Position numbers and translations under genes: made by a program. Of a stretch of DNA of 7,565 bases, positions 1 to 6,577 are shown piece by piece (position 1 is the first letter of the stretch; each line of letters starts with the position of its first letter). This DNA comes from Pseudomonadota bacterium (GTDB taxonomy: Bacteria > Pseudomonadota > Alphaproteobacteria > Rhizobiales > Beijerinckiaceae). Location of the stretch: assembly GCA_028876585.1 (NCBI GenBank), contig JAGWRL010000342.1:1-7565 (forward strand), given 5' to 3'. Below the pieces are notes generated by a model. The model saw nothing but the letters and a program-made list of their open reading frames with translations. It was not told where the DNA came from and ran no database searches.

Positions 1-378
1 ATCTACGACACCCAGCGCCGCAGCCGCGGCTCCAACGCGCCGGAGCTTCGCTGCCAGCTCGTCTCCTGGTGGGAAAACGACGCGGTGGCGGCCCTGTCGC
101 GCCAGTATTTCGGGGGGTCGGAGGGCAGCCACGCCACCGCCAGCGAGATCGCGGTGACCCAGCACGCCTTCCCCGACCAGATCAAGCGGGCGGTGCTGGA
201 GCCAAAGGTCGCGCCGTCCGGCGGCTTCCACGACGCCCGTGACTTCCGCCGCCGCTATCCCGACGGGCGGATCGGCTCCGACCCCTCCCTCGCCAGCCCG
301 GAGAAGGGCAAGGCGCTGATGGATGCGGCGGTCGGGGCGATCGCCGAGACCTACCGCCGCTTCGTCGCCGCTGATTAA
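1..378 (+). CDS. creatininase family amidohydrolase, C-terminal part (5' end outside window)
   Basis: The frame is open from the first base and ends at TAA 376-378, so this is the last 125 residues of a longer protein. The family comprises metal-dependent amidohydrolases acting on creatinine, formamides or similar cyclic or linear amides. The visible hallmark is [10 protein letters not shown] (window residues 41-50), which matches the family's Glu/His-rich stretch around EGHA..ET that helps form the metal site. After it come a G-G-F-H-D-A-R segment, an acidic/Gly stretch (G-S-D-P) and a C-terminal helix, the usual end of this family. The N-terminal metal ligands lie outside the window, so neither the substrate nor the intactness of the active site can be judged. 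The gene converges on gshB and their stop codons overlap. The family call is fairly firm; the substrate is unknown. Confidence 0.8.
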   Translation: MYDTQRRSRGSNAPELRCQLVSWWENDAVAALSRQYFGGSEGSHATASEIAVTQHAFPDQIKRAVLEPKVAPSGGFHDARDFRRRYPDGRIGSDPSLASPEKGKALMDAAVGAIAETYRRFVAAD

Positions 379-1334
379 GCGGCCGGTCGCATGTCCGCGT
401 GGCGGCCCTCGATCGCGTCCCACAGGTTGCGTTCCAGGGTCAGCCCGTCCAGCCGGTTGATCTCCTGCAGCCCGGTCGGCGAGGTCACGTTGATCTCGGT
501 CAGATAGTCGCCGATCACGTCGATGCCGACGAACACCAGCCCGCGCCGTTTCAGCTCGGGTCCGATGCGGTCGCAGATTTCCAGATCGCGCGGCGTCAGC
601 GGCGACAGTTCGGCGCGCCCGCCGCGCACCATGTTGGAGCGGATGTCGCCGCTCTGCGGCACGCGGTTGACCGCACCCTTGGCGACGCCGTCGACCAGAA
701 TGATGCGCTTGTCGCCCTGCGACACCTCGGGCATGAACTCCTGCACCACCCAGGGCTCGCGGAAGGTGGTGGAGAACAGATCGAACAGCGAGCCGAAATT
801 GAAATCCGCCTGGGCTAACTTGAACACCGCCGCGCCGCCGTGGCCGTACAGCGGCTTCATCACCACCGCCTCGTGCTGGGCGCGGAACGCCTCGATCTCG
901 GCGCGGTCGCGCGTGATCAGGGTCGGCGGCATCAGGTCGGGAAACTCCATCACCAACAGCTTTTCCGGCGCGTTGCGCACGGCTGAGGGATCGTTGACGA
1001 CCAGCGTGTGCGGCGCGAGCCGGTCGAGGAAATGCGTCGAGGTGATGTAGGCGAGGTCGAACGGCGGGTCCTGGCGCAGCAACACCACGTCGAATTCGCG
1101 CAGGTTGCGCCGCTCCGGCGTCCCGAGCCGGGCGTGGTCGCCGGCGACGTCTTGCACGCGCAACGGCTGCACGGCCGCGAACACGTCGCGGCCTAGCTGC
1201 GACAGCCGGTCGGGCGTGTAATAGGACAGCGCGTGGCCGCGCGCTTGCGCTTCCATCAGCAGCGCGAAGGTCGAATCGCCCGCCAAGTTGATCCGCTCGA
1301 TCGGATCCATCTGAACCGCGACTTTCAGGGCCAT
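375..1334 (-). CDS. gshB: glutathione synthetase (ATP-grasp)
   Basis: This 319-residue protein has the usual length for bacterial GshB, which joins gamma-glutamylcysteine and glycine with ATP in the cytoplasm, the second step of glutathione synthesis. The N-terminus ([15 protein letters not shown], then [13 protein letters not shown]) is the characteristic start of the family. The ATP-grasp domain shows [15 protein letters not shown] (about 158-172) for the nucleotide-binding lysine and glycine loop, VVQEFMPEV...[10 protein letters not shown] (196-216), and [12 protein letters not shown] (281-292) with the Mg/ATP-binding Asn. The start is ATG at 1334, 7 bases after the yraN stop, with a GAGGAT purine stretch further upstream inside the yraN end. 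It is the last gene of the rsmI-yraN-gshB run and its TAA overlaps the stop of the convergent creatininase gene. Identification is very secure. Confidence 0.97.
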   Translation of the reverse strand: MALKVAVQMDPIERINLAGDSTFALLMEAQARGHALSYYTPDRLSQLGRDVFAAVQPLRVQDVAGDHARLGTPERRNLREFDVVLLRQDPPFDLAYITSTHFLDRLAPHTLVVNDPSAVRNAPEKLLVMEFPDLMPPTLITRDRAEIEAFRAQHEAVVMKPLYGHGGAAVFKLAQADFNFGSLFDLFSTTFREPWVVQEFMPEVSQGDKRIILVDGVAKGAVNRVPQSGDIRSNMVRGGRAELSPLTPRDLEICDRIGPELKRRGLVFVGIDVIGDYLTEINVTSPTGLQEINRLDGLTLERNLWDAIEGRHADMRPAA

Positions 1335-1341
1335 GCCGGTT

Positions 1342-1728
1342 TCAATCCTCGAATTCCAGGGCGAATGCGTTCTCGATATGAAGCGGCGCGCCGGTCTCGT
1401 CCAGCGCCAGCGCGTCGCCGCGCAAAGTGTAGCCGTCGGCGGCGAAGGGGTTGCGCGTCACCCAGGCGGCGGCGGCGCGGGCGAGCCGGCGCTGCTTGGC
1501 CGGCGTGATCGCCCCCAGCGCCGCCTCGACGCTGCCGCGCGCCTTCACCTCGACGAAGGCGATCACATCGCCGGCTTGGGCGATAATGTCGATCTCGCCG
1601 CCGCGAATGGTGAATTTGCGCGCCAAAATCCTGTAGCCCTGCGCCTCCAGCCATTCGGCGGCGCGGCGCTCGGCGCGCTGGCCGAAGGCGCGCGCGGCGA
1701 TGCGATGGCCCTCGCGCAGGCTCGTCAC
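1342..1728 (-). CDS. yraN: YraN/UPF0102 family protein, PD-(D/E)xK nuclease fold
   Basis: This 128-residue protein has the normal size for UPF0102. The family has a Holliday-junction-resolvase-like endonuclease fold, but its cellular role is poorly defined. The visible nuclease signature is an N-terminal helix with G-Q-R-A-E-R-R-A (16-23), then GGEIDIIA (43-50, Asp47) and FVEVKAR (58-64, Glu60 and Lys62), giving the D-(X)n-ExK core. The start is GTG at 1728, which overlaps the rsmI stop as GTGA, an arrangement that suggests translational coupling. The stop lies 7 bases before gshB. Linkage of yraN to rsmI and to an LpoA-type lipoprotein gene also occurs in gammaproteobacteria such as E. coli, which supports the assignment. 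All three core residues are present, so the fold is probably intact; the function is not established from sequence. Confidence 0.92.
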   Translation of the reverse strand: MTSLREGHRIAARAFGQRAERRAAEWLEAQGYRILARKFTIRGGEIDIIAQAGDVIAFVEVKARGSVEAALGAITPAKQRRLARAAAAWVTRNPFAADGYTLRGDALALDETGAPLHIENAFALEFED

Positions 1729-2615
1729 GGCGCCCTGCCCCGCGCCAGTTCGAGCGCGCGGGCGTAGACGTCGCGGCGCGGCAGGCCGTAGCGGGCGGCG
1801 ATCACCGAGGCCGCGTCCTTGGTGGTGTGGGTGGCGAGCAGCGCCGCCAGTTCGGCGCGCACGACTTCGTCGCCGACCGCCGCGCGCTCGGGCGGCGGGC
1901 CGACCACCACGACGATCTCGCCCTTGACCTCGTCCTCGGCGAAGGCGCGGGCGAGTTCGTCGAGCGGGCCGGAGCGCACGCTCTCGTGCATTTTCGTCAA
2001 TTCGCGCGCCACCGTCGCGGGCCGCGGCCCCAGTTCGGCCGCCATGTCGGAGAGACTGCTCCCCAGCCGCTGCGGCGCCTCGTAGAACACCAGCGTCGCC
2101 TCGATCGCGGCGAGCGCGTTGAGGCGGGCGCGGCGGGCCTCGGATTTCGCCGGCAGAAAGCCCTCGAACAGGAACCGGTCGGTCGGCAGGCCGGCTGCGA
2201 CCAGCCCCGCCAGCAGCGCCGAGGCGCCGGGGACGGGAAAGACCGGCGCGCCGATCGCCTTGGCCTCGACCACCAGTTTATAGCCGGGATCGGAGATCAG
2301 CGGCGTGCCGGCGTCGGAGATCAGCGCCAGCGACTGGCCCTCGGCGAGGCGCGCCAGCAAGGCCGGACGGGCGCGCTCGGCGTTGTGCTCGTGATAGGCG
2401 CTGACGTGGGTGGTGACGCCGTAATGGTCGAGCAGCCGGCGCGAATGGCGGGTGTCTTCGGCGAGAATGAGGTCGACGCCGGCGAGCACCTCCAGCGCGC
2501 GCAGCGTGATGTCGCCGAGATGGCCGATCGGCGTGGCGACGATGTAGAGCCCAGAGGCCGGCGCGGCGGCGCCGTGTTGGGCGCCGAGCGCGAGATAACT
2601 TGGCCTTCGGCTCAT
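1725..2615 (-). CDS. rsmI: 16S rRNA (cytidine(1402)-2'-O)-methyltransferase
   Basis: With the start chosen here the protein has 296 residues, close to the usual 280-290. RsmI uses S-adenosylmethionine to 2'-O-methylate C1402 in the decoding centre of 16S rRNA. It belongs to the tetrapyrrole-methylase fold. Diagnostic motifs are LYIVATPIGHLGD (23-35; His replaces the more usual Asn), AEDTRHSRRLL (52-62), SDAGTPLISDPG (100-111) and PVPGASA (127-133). The frame stays open upstream to a GTG at 2660. I prefer ATG 2615 because the extra 15 residues are Arg/Ala-rich and unlike family N-termini, and because GGGAAAAGG precedes this ATG. This is the first gene of the operon with yraN and gshB, and it is divergent from the lipoprotein gene. 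Confidence 0.95.
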   Translation of the reverse strand: MSRRPSYLALGAQHGAAAPASGLYIVATPIGHLGDITLRALEVLAGVDLILAEDTRHSRRLLDHYGVTTHVSAYHEHNAERARPALLARLAEGQSLALISDAGTPLISDPGYKLVVEAKAIGAPVFPVPGASALLAGLVAAGLPTDRFLFEGFLPAKSEARRARLNALAAIEATLVFYEAPQRLGSSLSDMAAELGPRPATVARELTKMHESVRSGPLDELARAFAEDEVKGEIVVVVGPPPERAAVGDEVVRAELAALLATHTTKDAASVIAARYGLPRRDVYARALELARGRAP

Positions 2616-2694
2616 CGACAGCCTTTTCCCACGCGCCGCGCGCCGCGACCATCGGGCCACAGCGCCGCCATCGCTTTACCATCTTCCCCGCCCT

Positions 2695-2723
2695 TTGACA
2701 GTCGATACGTGCTAGGGCATCGC
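2695..2723 (+). promoter_or_regulatory. possible sigma-70 promoter for the LpoA-like gene
   Basis: A perfect TTGACA lies at 2695-2700 in the divergent intergenic region, about 73 bases before the lipoprotein ATG. No good -10 hexamer stands at the usual spacing: a 17-base spacer leads to CATCGC at 2718-2723, a poor match. The -35 match is real, but calling it a promoter is inference. The rsmI operon must also be transcribed from this region, and I could not identify its promoter. Confidence 0.25.
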
Positions 2724-2762
2724 TAACCCCGCGTTTCGCGCGCGAGGGGCGACGAATGGAGC

Positions 2763-2766
2763 GGAG
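2763..2766 (+). promoter_or_regulatory. ribosome binding site of the LpoA-like gene
   Basis: GGAG ends 6 bases before the ATG at 2773. A second GGAG lies at 2758-2761. The spacing supports ATG 2773, which also places a complete lipoprotein signal at the N-terminus. Confidence 0.7.
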
Positions 2767-2772
2767 TGGCAC

Positions 2773-3981
2773 ATGAAGGCGCGGGACGCGCTTCGGCGAC
2801 GCAAGTCGGCGAAGCTTTGGGCGGGAATTTGCCTCGCGGCGTTGCTGAGCGGCTGCAATTCGTCAGGCTTCGGCGGCTTCACCGAAAACACGCCGGCGCC
2901 GACGCCGAAAATCGACGCGCCGACGCTGGCGGCGCCGGGCGCGCCGGTCGGCCAGACCTACGGAACCGGCCCGGTGCGCGTCGGCATGATCCTGCCGCTG
3001 ACGCAAAACGGCGCCCCCAGCGGCATCGGTCAGGCGCTTTCCAACGCCGCTGAAATGGCGGTGCTCGACGGCGGCGCCGGCGACATCACGCTGATGCTGC
3101 TCGACGACCGCTCCAGCCCCGAGGCGGCGGGCTCGGCCGCGCAAGCGGAGGTCAAAGCCGGGGCCGAGATCATTCTGGGGCCGCTGTTCGCCGCCGACGT
3201 GCGGCAGGCGAGCGGCGTCGCCAAGCCGGCCGGCGTGCCGATGATCGCGTTCTCGACCGATTCGACCACCGCCTCGGACAACGTCTATCTCCTGTCGTTC
3301 CTGGTCGAATCCTATGTCGACCGCATCGTCGATTTCGCCAATTCGAAGGGCAAGAAGACGTTCGCGATTCTGGCGCCGCAGAACGATTACGCCAATGTCG
3401 CCGCCAATGAGTTCAAGGCCGAGGCGGCGCGGGTCGGCGCCAATGTGGTCACGGTCGTGCGCTATGCGCCGGGACAGGCGGCGGCCGCGGCGGCGCAACT
3501 GATGAAGGACGCGCCCAATGTCGACGCGGTGTTCCTGCCCGAGCAGGCCGATGCGCTCGGCGGCGTCGCCTCCTCGCTCGCCAGCGCCGGCCTGAAGACG
3601 CAATTGCTCGGCACCGGCGTCTGGAACGACCCGCGCGTCGCCGCGATCCCCGCCTTGCAGGGCGCCTGGTATTCGACGCCGGAAAATTCCGGCTTCGCCG
3701 CTTTCGCCAAGCGCTACCGCGCCAAATACAACGCCGAGCCGCCGCGGCTGGCGACATTGTCCTATGACGCGGTGTCGCTGGTGGCGGCGCTGGCGCATTC
3801 GGGCAACGGCCAGCGCTTCAAACCGTCGGTGCTCGCCAACGCCTCCGGCTTCAACGGCGCCGACGGCGTGTTCCGCTTCCGCGCCTCCGGGCTCAACGAA
3901 CGCGGCCTCGCGGTGGTGCAGATCGGCAATGGCGGCGTCGAGGTGATCAGCCCGGCGCCGAAGAGTTTCGCCGGCGGCTGA
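2773..3981 (+). CDS. LpoA/LppC-like lipoprotein, probable penicillin-binding protein activator (periplasmic-binding-protein fold)
   Basis: This is a 402-residue predicted lipoprotein. A basic n-region (RRRKSAK), a hydrophobic core and lipobox LLSGC put the lipidated Cys at residue 28. The next residue is Asn rather than Asp, which in the E. coli Lol rule favours outer-membrane sorting. A Pro/Ala-rich linker (about 38-65) leads to a type I periplasmic-binding-protein-like domain starting at VRVGMILPLT (68-77), with LLDDRSS, GAEIILGPLF and GVPMIAFSTD as typical strands and turns. In E. coli, LpoA activates PBP1A. Alphaproteobacterial proteins of this type lack most of the E. coli N-terminal TPR part, as here. 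The divergent rsmI-yraN neighbours mirror the E. coli lpoA locus. The convergent uppP gene also serves peptidoglycan synthesis. An alternative is an ABC-type branched-chain amino acid binding protein, but no transporter genes are adjacent. Confidence 0.85.
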   Translation: MKARDALRRRKSAKLWAGICLAALLSGCNSSGFGGFTENTPAPTPKIDAPTLAAPGAPVGQTYGTGPVRVGMILPLTQNGAPSGIGQALSNAAEMAVLDGGAGDITLMLLDDRSSPEAAGSAAQAEVKAGAEIILGPLFAADVRQASGVAKPAGVPMIAFSTDSTTASDNVYLLSFLVESYVDRIVDFANSKGKKTFAILAPQNDYANVAANEFKAEAARVGANVVTVVRYAPGQAAAAAAQLMKDAPNVDAVFLPEQADALGGVASSLASAGLKTQLLGTGVWNDPRVAAIPALQGAWYSTPENSGFAAFAKRYRAKYNAEPPRLATLSYDAVSLVAALAHSGNGQRFKPSVLANASGFNGADGVFRFRASGLNERGLAVVQIGNGGVEVISPAPKSFAGG

Positions 3982-3983
3982 GT

Positions 3984-4808
3984 TCAGATCACCATCATCA
4001 GCGCGAGGCTCGCCAGTCCCGCGATAGCGCAATAATAGGCGAACGGCTTCAGCGCGTTGAACTCGTGGCCGTGGAACCAGCGCATCAGCACGACCAGGCT
4101 GAGATAGGCGACCACGCCCGCCGTCACGCCGGAGACGAGCGCGGCGAAGCCGAGCGTCGCGCCGGTGTGCAGCAGCTTGGGCGCCTCATGCACCGTCGCG
4201 CCGATGATGATCGGCGTCGCCATCAGGAACGAGAACCGCGCCGCTTCTTCGTGCTTGAGGCCGGCGACGATGCCCGAGGCGATGGTCAGGCCGGAGCGGG
4301 AGAAGCCCGGCACCAGCGCGAAACATTGCGCGACGCCGATCGCCAGCGCGCCCTTCCAGTTGAGCTGGTCGAGCACGCCGACGCCGCGGCCGGCGATCTG
4401 GTCGCAGAAATACAGCAACGCGCCATTGAGGATCAGCACGAAGGCGACGATCCACGGCTTCGAGAACGCCGCCTCCAGCGGCTTGTGCAGCGCGGCGCCG
4501 ACGATGACGGCGGGAATGGTGGCGAGGACCACGAACAGGAAGATGCGCCGGTCGGCGATGGCGCGCGGCGTGTCGGCCTTCACGACCGAGCGCAGGAACG
4601 ACATCCAGTCCTTCCAGAAATAGGCGAACAGCGCGATCGCCGTGCCCAGATGCATGACGACGAGATAGGGCAGGAAATCCTTGTTGTGGATCAGGTCGCC
4701 CCAGCCGACGAGGCGGGGAAAAATCACCGCATGGCCAAGGCTGGAGATCGGAAACAACTCGGTCACGCCTTGCAACAAGGCCATGACGACAGCTTCGAAA
4801 AAACTCAA
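3984..4808 (-). CDS. uppP: undecaprenyl-diphosphatase (BacA type)
   Basis: This integral membrane enzyme removes a phosphate from undecaprenyl pyrophosphate, recycling the lipid carrier for peptidoglycan and other envelope polymers. Loss or excess changes bacitracin sensitivity in other bacteria. With the chosen start it has 274 residues, the family norm. Both signature motifs are present: LLQGVTELFPISSLGH (11-26, with Glu17, Ser22/23 and His26) and PGFSRSGLTIASG (167-179, with the catalytic-site Arg171), followed by EEAARFSFLMATP (187-199). About eight hydrophobic segments are visible. The frame extends to a TTG at 4835, but I prefer TTG 4808: it has a G-run five bases upstream and gives an N-terminus like that of homologues, while the extra residues (SAAARGAT) look like noise. 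ATG 4784 would leave too little of the first helix. It ends 2 bases from the convergent lipoprotein stop. Confidence 0.93.
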   Translation of the reverse strand: MSFFEAVVMALLQGVTELFPISSLGHAVIFPRLVGWGDLIHNKDFLPYLVVMHLGTAIALFAYFWKDWMSFLRSVVKADTPRAIADRRIFLFVVLATIPAVIVGAALHKPLEAAFSKPWIVAFVLILNGALLYFCDQIAGRGVGVLDQLNWKGALAIGVAQCFALVPGFSRSGLTIASGIVAGLKHEEAARFSFLMATPIIIGATVHEAPKLLHTGATLGFAALVSGVTAGVVAYLSLVVLMRWFHGHEFNALKPFAYYCAIAGLASLALMMVI

Positions 4809-4862
4809 CGTCGCCCCCCGCGCCGCGGCGCTCAAACCCCGAATCGCGCCGACCGCGCCCGG

Positions 4863-4904
4863 CGCGCCGCTTCTCTTAGAGGACGCGCGACTTCTCTTAA
4901 AGCG
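4863..4904. repeat. imperfect 21-bp tandem repeat upstream of uppP
   Basis: Two adjacent 21-base units (4863-4883 and 4884-4904) share CGCGC-NN-CTTCTCTTA exactly except at the two N positions. By hand count 16 of 21 positions agree. The AT-containing core CTTCTCTTA stands out in GC-rich surroundings. The repeat lies between the dsbA-like stop and the uppP start. Two copies exactly two helical turns apart could be a regulator site, but that is inference. Confidence 0.7.
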
Positions 4905-4919
4905 AGGTTTTGCCCCGGC

Positions 4920-5675
4920 TCAGCAGGTCGCCTTGCCGCATTTATGCACCGCGTCGATCTTCGACTTGAGTTCGTCATAGCCGACCGCGCCGACCACGAC
5001 TGCGTCGCCGACCACGAAAGTCGGGGTGCCGTTGATCTGGAGATTGTCGGCCACGCCCATGACCTCCTTCAGGCCGGCGTCGACCTCCTTGCTCGCCATG
5101 TCCTGTTCGAGCCGCGCCATGTCGAGGCCCATCTCCTTGGCGACGCCGAGCGCCTCCTTCTTGCCGACCGGGCCGTGCATGCCGAGCAGCTTGTTGTGGA
5201 AATCCCAGAACCGCTCGCCGGGCAACTGGTTGCGCACCGCCGAGGCGACGCGGGCGGCCTCGACCGAGCCGGGGCCGAGCACCGGGAAATCCTTCAGCAC
5301 GACGTGCAGGTCCGGGTCCTGCTGCATCAGCTTGGCGATGTCGGGCAAGGCGCCTTTGCAGAAATGGCAATTGTAGTCGAAGAATTCGACCAGCGTCGCG
5401 CCGCCCTTGGGGTTGCCGAGGTCGGCCTGGAACTTCGACTGGTAGATCGTCCCCTTGGAATTGGCGACCGCCTTCTGCCGCGCGTCCTCGGCGGCCTGCT
5501 TGTCGCGCTTGTCGAGCGCGTCGATCGCCTCGCGCAGCACTTCCGGGTGGGTGACGAGGTAATCGCGGATCAGCGGCCCGAGGTCCTGCTTCTGCTGCGG
5601 CGAGAACGAATCGGCGCGCGCGGCGGGGGCGAAGCCGACCGCAACGGCGAGGGCGAGGGCGTAGCGAAGTTTCAT
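4920..5675 (-). CDS. exported DsbA/Com1-like thiol:disulfide oxidoreductase
   Basis: This 251-residue protein has a Sec signal peptide: MKLR, a hydrophobic core and APAARA, with likely cleavage after Ala21. Residues about 24-70 form a helical, charged N-terminal region with LIRDYLVTHPEVLREAID, as seen in Com1/ScsC-type DsbA relatives, where related segments mediate oligomerisation. The thioredoxin-fold part follows, with VEFFDYNCHFC (96-106) giving a CHFC active site at Cys103/Cys106, and the cis-proline loop NGTPTFVVGD (215-224, Thr217-Pro218). The long helical insertion between them is typical of DsbA. It should oxidise or isomerise protein disulfides in the periplasm; which of the two cannot be told from sequence. 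Two additional cysteines (246 and 251) sit at the extreme C-terminus. The start is ATG 5675 with a GGGAG site upstream. It lies downstream of the exported chorismate mutase gene on the same strand. Confidence 0.92.
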   Translation of the reverse strand: MKLRYALALAVAVGFAPAARADSFSPQQKQDLGPLIRDYLVTHPEVLREAIDALDKRDKQAAEDARQKAVANSKGTIYQSKFQADLGNPKGGATLVEFFDYNCHFCKGALPDIAKLMQQDPDLHVVLKDFPVLGPGSVEAARVASAVRNQLPGERFWDFHNKLLGMHGPVGKKEALGVAKEMGLDMARLEQDMASKEVDAGLKEVMGVADNLQINGTPTFVVGDAVVVGAVGYDELKSKIDAVHKCGKATC

Positions 5676-5681
5676 TGCGGT

Positions 5682-5686
5682 CTCCC
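5682..5686 (-). promoter_or_regulatory. ribosome binding site of the dsbA-like gene
   Basis: On the minus strand GGGAG ends 6 bases before the ATG at 5675. This supports that start, which also begins a complete signal peptide. Confidence 0.65.
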
Positions 5687-5741
5687 GAAAGCTGGCCTTT
5701 TCAAGCCGGGGATTTGTGTTGTCTTTGTGTCCGCGCGGCGA

Positions 5742-6140
5742 TTATTGCGCCGCGGCGTGGCGTTTGATCCATTCCGCCCGCTCGAAATCCTCGAACGCTG
5801 CGATCATGGCGCGGTAGGTCTTTTCCGCCACCTCGGGCGACAATTGCGCCGCCAGCGCCAGCCGGCGCGCCTTGGCGATGATCGCTTCGACCCGGGCCGG
5901 ATCGCTCACCCCGGCGGGGTCCGGCTTGAAGCGGCCGGCCTCGGCGACATATTGGCCGCGCTCCGCCATCACGGCGATGATCTCGCGGTCGATCCGGTCG
6001 ATGTTGTCGCGCACCTGCCCCAGCGTCGCGCAGCATTTGCCGCCGTCGACCGAGGGCTGGCCCCATAAAGCCGGCTTGTCGGCCGCGCTGGCGCCGATCA
6101 GCGCCAGCGCCACGCCCGCGAGCGCCAGTCTGGCCAGCAT
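5742..6140 (-). CDS. exported chorismate mutase (AroQ fold, PchB-like)
   Basis: Chorismate mutase converts chorismate to prephenate on the way to Phe and Tyr. This 132-residue protein begins with a signal peptide (MLARLALAGVALALIGASA), so the enzyme should act in the periplasm or outside the cell. The all-helical AroQ domain follows: LGQVRDNIDRIDREII (40-55, Arg44), MAERGQYVAEAGRFK (58-72, Arg61 and Lys72), DPARVEAII (80-88, Asp80 and Arg83) and a last helix ending FERAEWIKRH. Those residues align by eye with E. coli mutase Arg11, Arg28, Lys39, Asp48 and Arg51. The spacing also resembles PchB, so isochorismate-pyruvate lyase activity is a possible alternative. A vicinal Cys36-Cys37 pair precedes the domain. 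I prefer ATG 6140, with AGGGA just upstream, over ATG 6206 or 6212, which would overlap the divergent MAPEG gene and bury the signal peptide. Confidence 0.85.
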   Translation of the reverse strand: MLARLALAGVALALIGASAADKPALWGQPSVDGGKCCATLGQVRDNIDRIDREIIAVMAERGQYVAEAGRFKPDPAGVSDPARVEAIIAKARRLALAAQLSPEVAEKTYRAMIAAFEDFERAEWIKRHAAAQ

Positions 6141-6143
6141 GTT

Positions 6144-6148
6144 TCCCT
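6144..6148 (-). promoter_or_regulatory. ribosome binding site of the chorismate mutase gene
   Basis: On the minus strand AGGGA ends three bases (AAC) before ATG 6140. It decides the start in favour of the signal-peptide form. The site can pair with an upstream TCCCT (see findings). Confidence 0.55.
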
Positions 6149-6204
6149 GGCTGCTTCGCCCGGCTAAGGGACTGTCGCCACGGATTGCCTCGGGAACCTG
6201 ATTC

Positions 6205-6573
6205 ATGACCATCGCCTTCTGGTGCGTGTTCGTCGCCGCGCTGCTGCCCTATGTCGCCTTCGCCTTCGTCCAGGGCCTCGATCCGAGCCTGCCGCGCGCC
6301 AATGTGCGGGCGCTGAGCGGGCGTTCGGCGCGCGCCCACGCCGCCCATCTCAACGCTTTCGAGGCGTTTCCGCCCTTCGCCGCGGCGGTGGTCATCTCGC
6401 ATCTGTCGCTCGGCGACAACCGGACCAGCAACCTGCTGGCGCTCGCCTTCGTCGGCGTCCGCGCGGCGCATCTGGCGTTCTATCTCGCCGATCGCCAGCC
6501 GCCGCGCAGCGCCGCCTTCGGCCTCGGGGTGATCATCGTCATCGCAATGTTCCTGCACGCCGCCTGGGGCTGA
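6205..6573 (+). CDS. MAPEG family membrane protein
   Basis: This 122-residue protein has four hydrophobic segments (about 3-22, 50-68, 73-94 and 102-121), the size and topology of MAPEG proteins (membrane-associated proteins in eicosanoid and glutathione metabolism). The family signature is HLNAFEAFPPFAAAVV (48-63), with the conserved Asn, Glu and Pro. Arg31, Arg35 and Arg40 lie in the first loop. Eukaryotic members are glutathione transferases or leukotriene synthases; most bacterial short forms are uncharacterised, so enzymatic activity is not claimed. gshB elsewhere in the window shows the host makes glutathione, which is at least compatible. The start is ATG 6205, 64 bases from the divergent mutase start. 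The gene ends 4 bases before the convergent RND stop. Confidence 0.85.
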   Translation: MTIAFWCVFVAALLPYVAFAFVQGLDPSLPRANVRALSGRSARAHAAHLNAFEAFPPFAAAVVISHLSLGDNRTSNLLALAFVGVRAAHLAFYLADRQPPRSAAFGLGVIIVIAMFLHAAWG

Positions 6574-6577
6574 AGCC

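Noticed and set aside
2616..2660. Upstream GTG start for rsmI at 2660
   Set aside because: It adds 15 Arg/Ala-rich residues not typical of the family and lacks a better ribosome binding site than ATG 2615.
1827..2726. A 299-codon plus-strand frame antisense to rsmI
   Set aside because: It has the same biased composition and overlaps the clear RsmI motifs on the other strand.
2727..2749. Possible hairpin CCCCGCG ... CGAGGGG in the rsmI/lipoprotein intergenic region
   Set aside because: It has an internal G-A mismatch and a long GC-rich loop with no U-tract; in DNA of this composition such matches are expected by chance.
2863..4032. A 389-codon minus-strand frame antisense to the lipoprotein gene
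   Set aside because: The opposite strand encodes a complete lipoprotein with signal and fold motifs; this frame is Arg/His-rich shadow sequence.
3984..4808. Gln13 in UppP where E. coli has Glu17 (EG.TE motif)
   Set aside because: QG.TE is common in functional UppP homologues from many bacteria, so it is not a damaged active site.
4065..6068. A 667-codon open frame on the plus strand across uppP, dsbA-like and mutase genes
   Set aside because: It is antisense to three well-identified genes, its product is full of His, Arg, Asp and Gln without any domain I recognise, and long antisense frames are expected in DNA with very high GC3.
5701..6558. A 285-codon minus-strand frame covering the mutase and the MAPEG gene
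   Set aside because: Low-complexity charged product overlapping two recognisable proteins.
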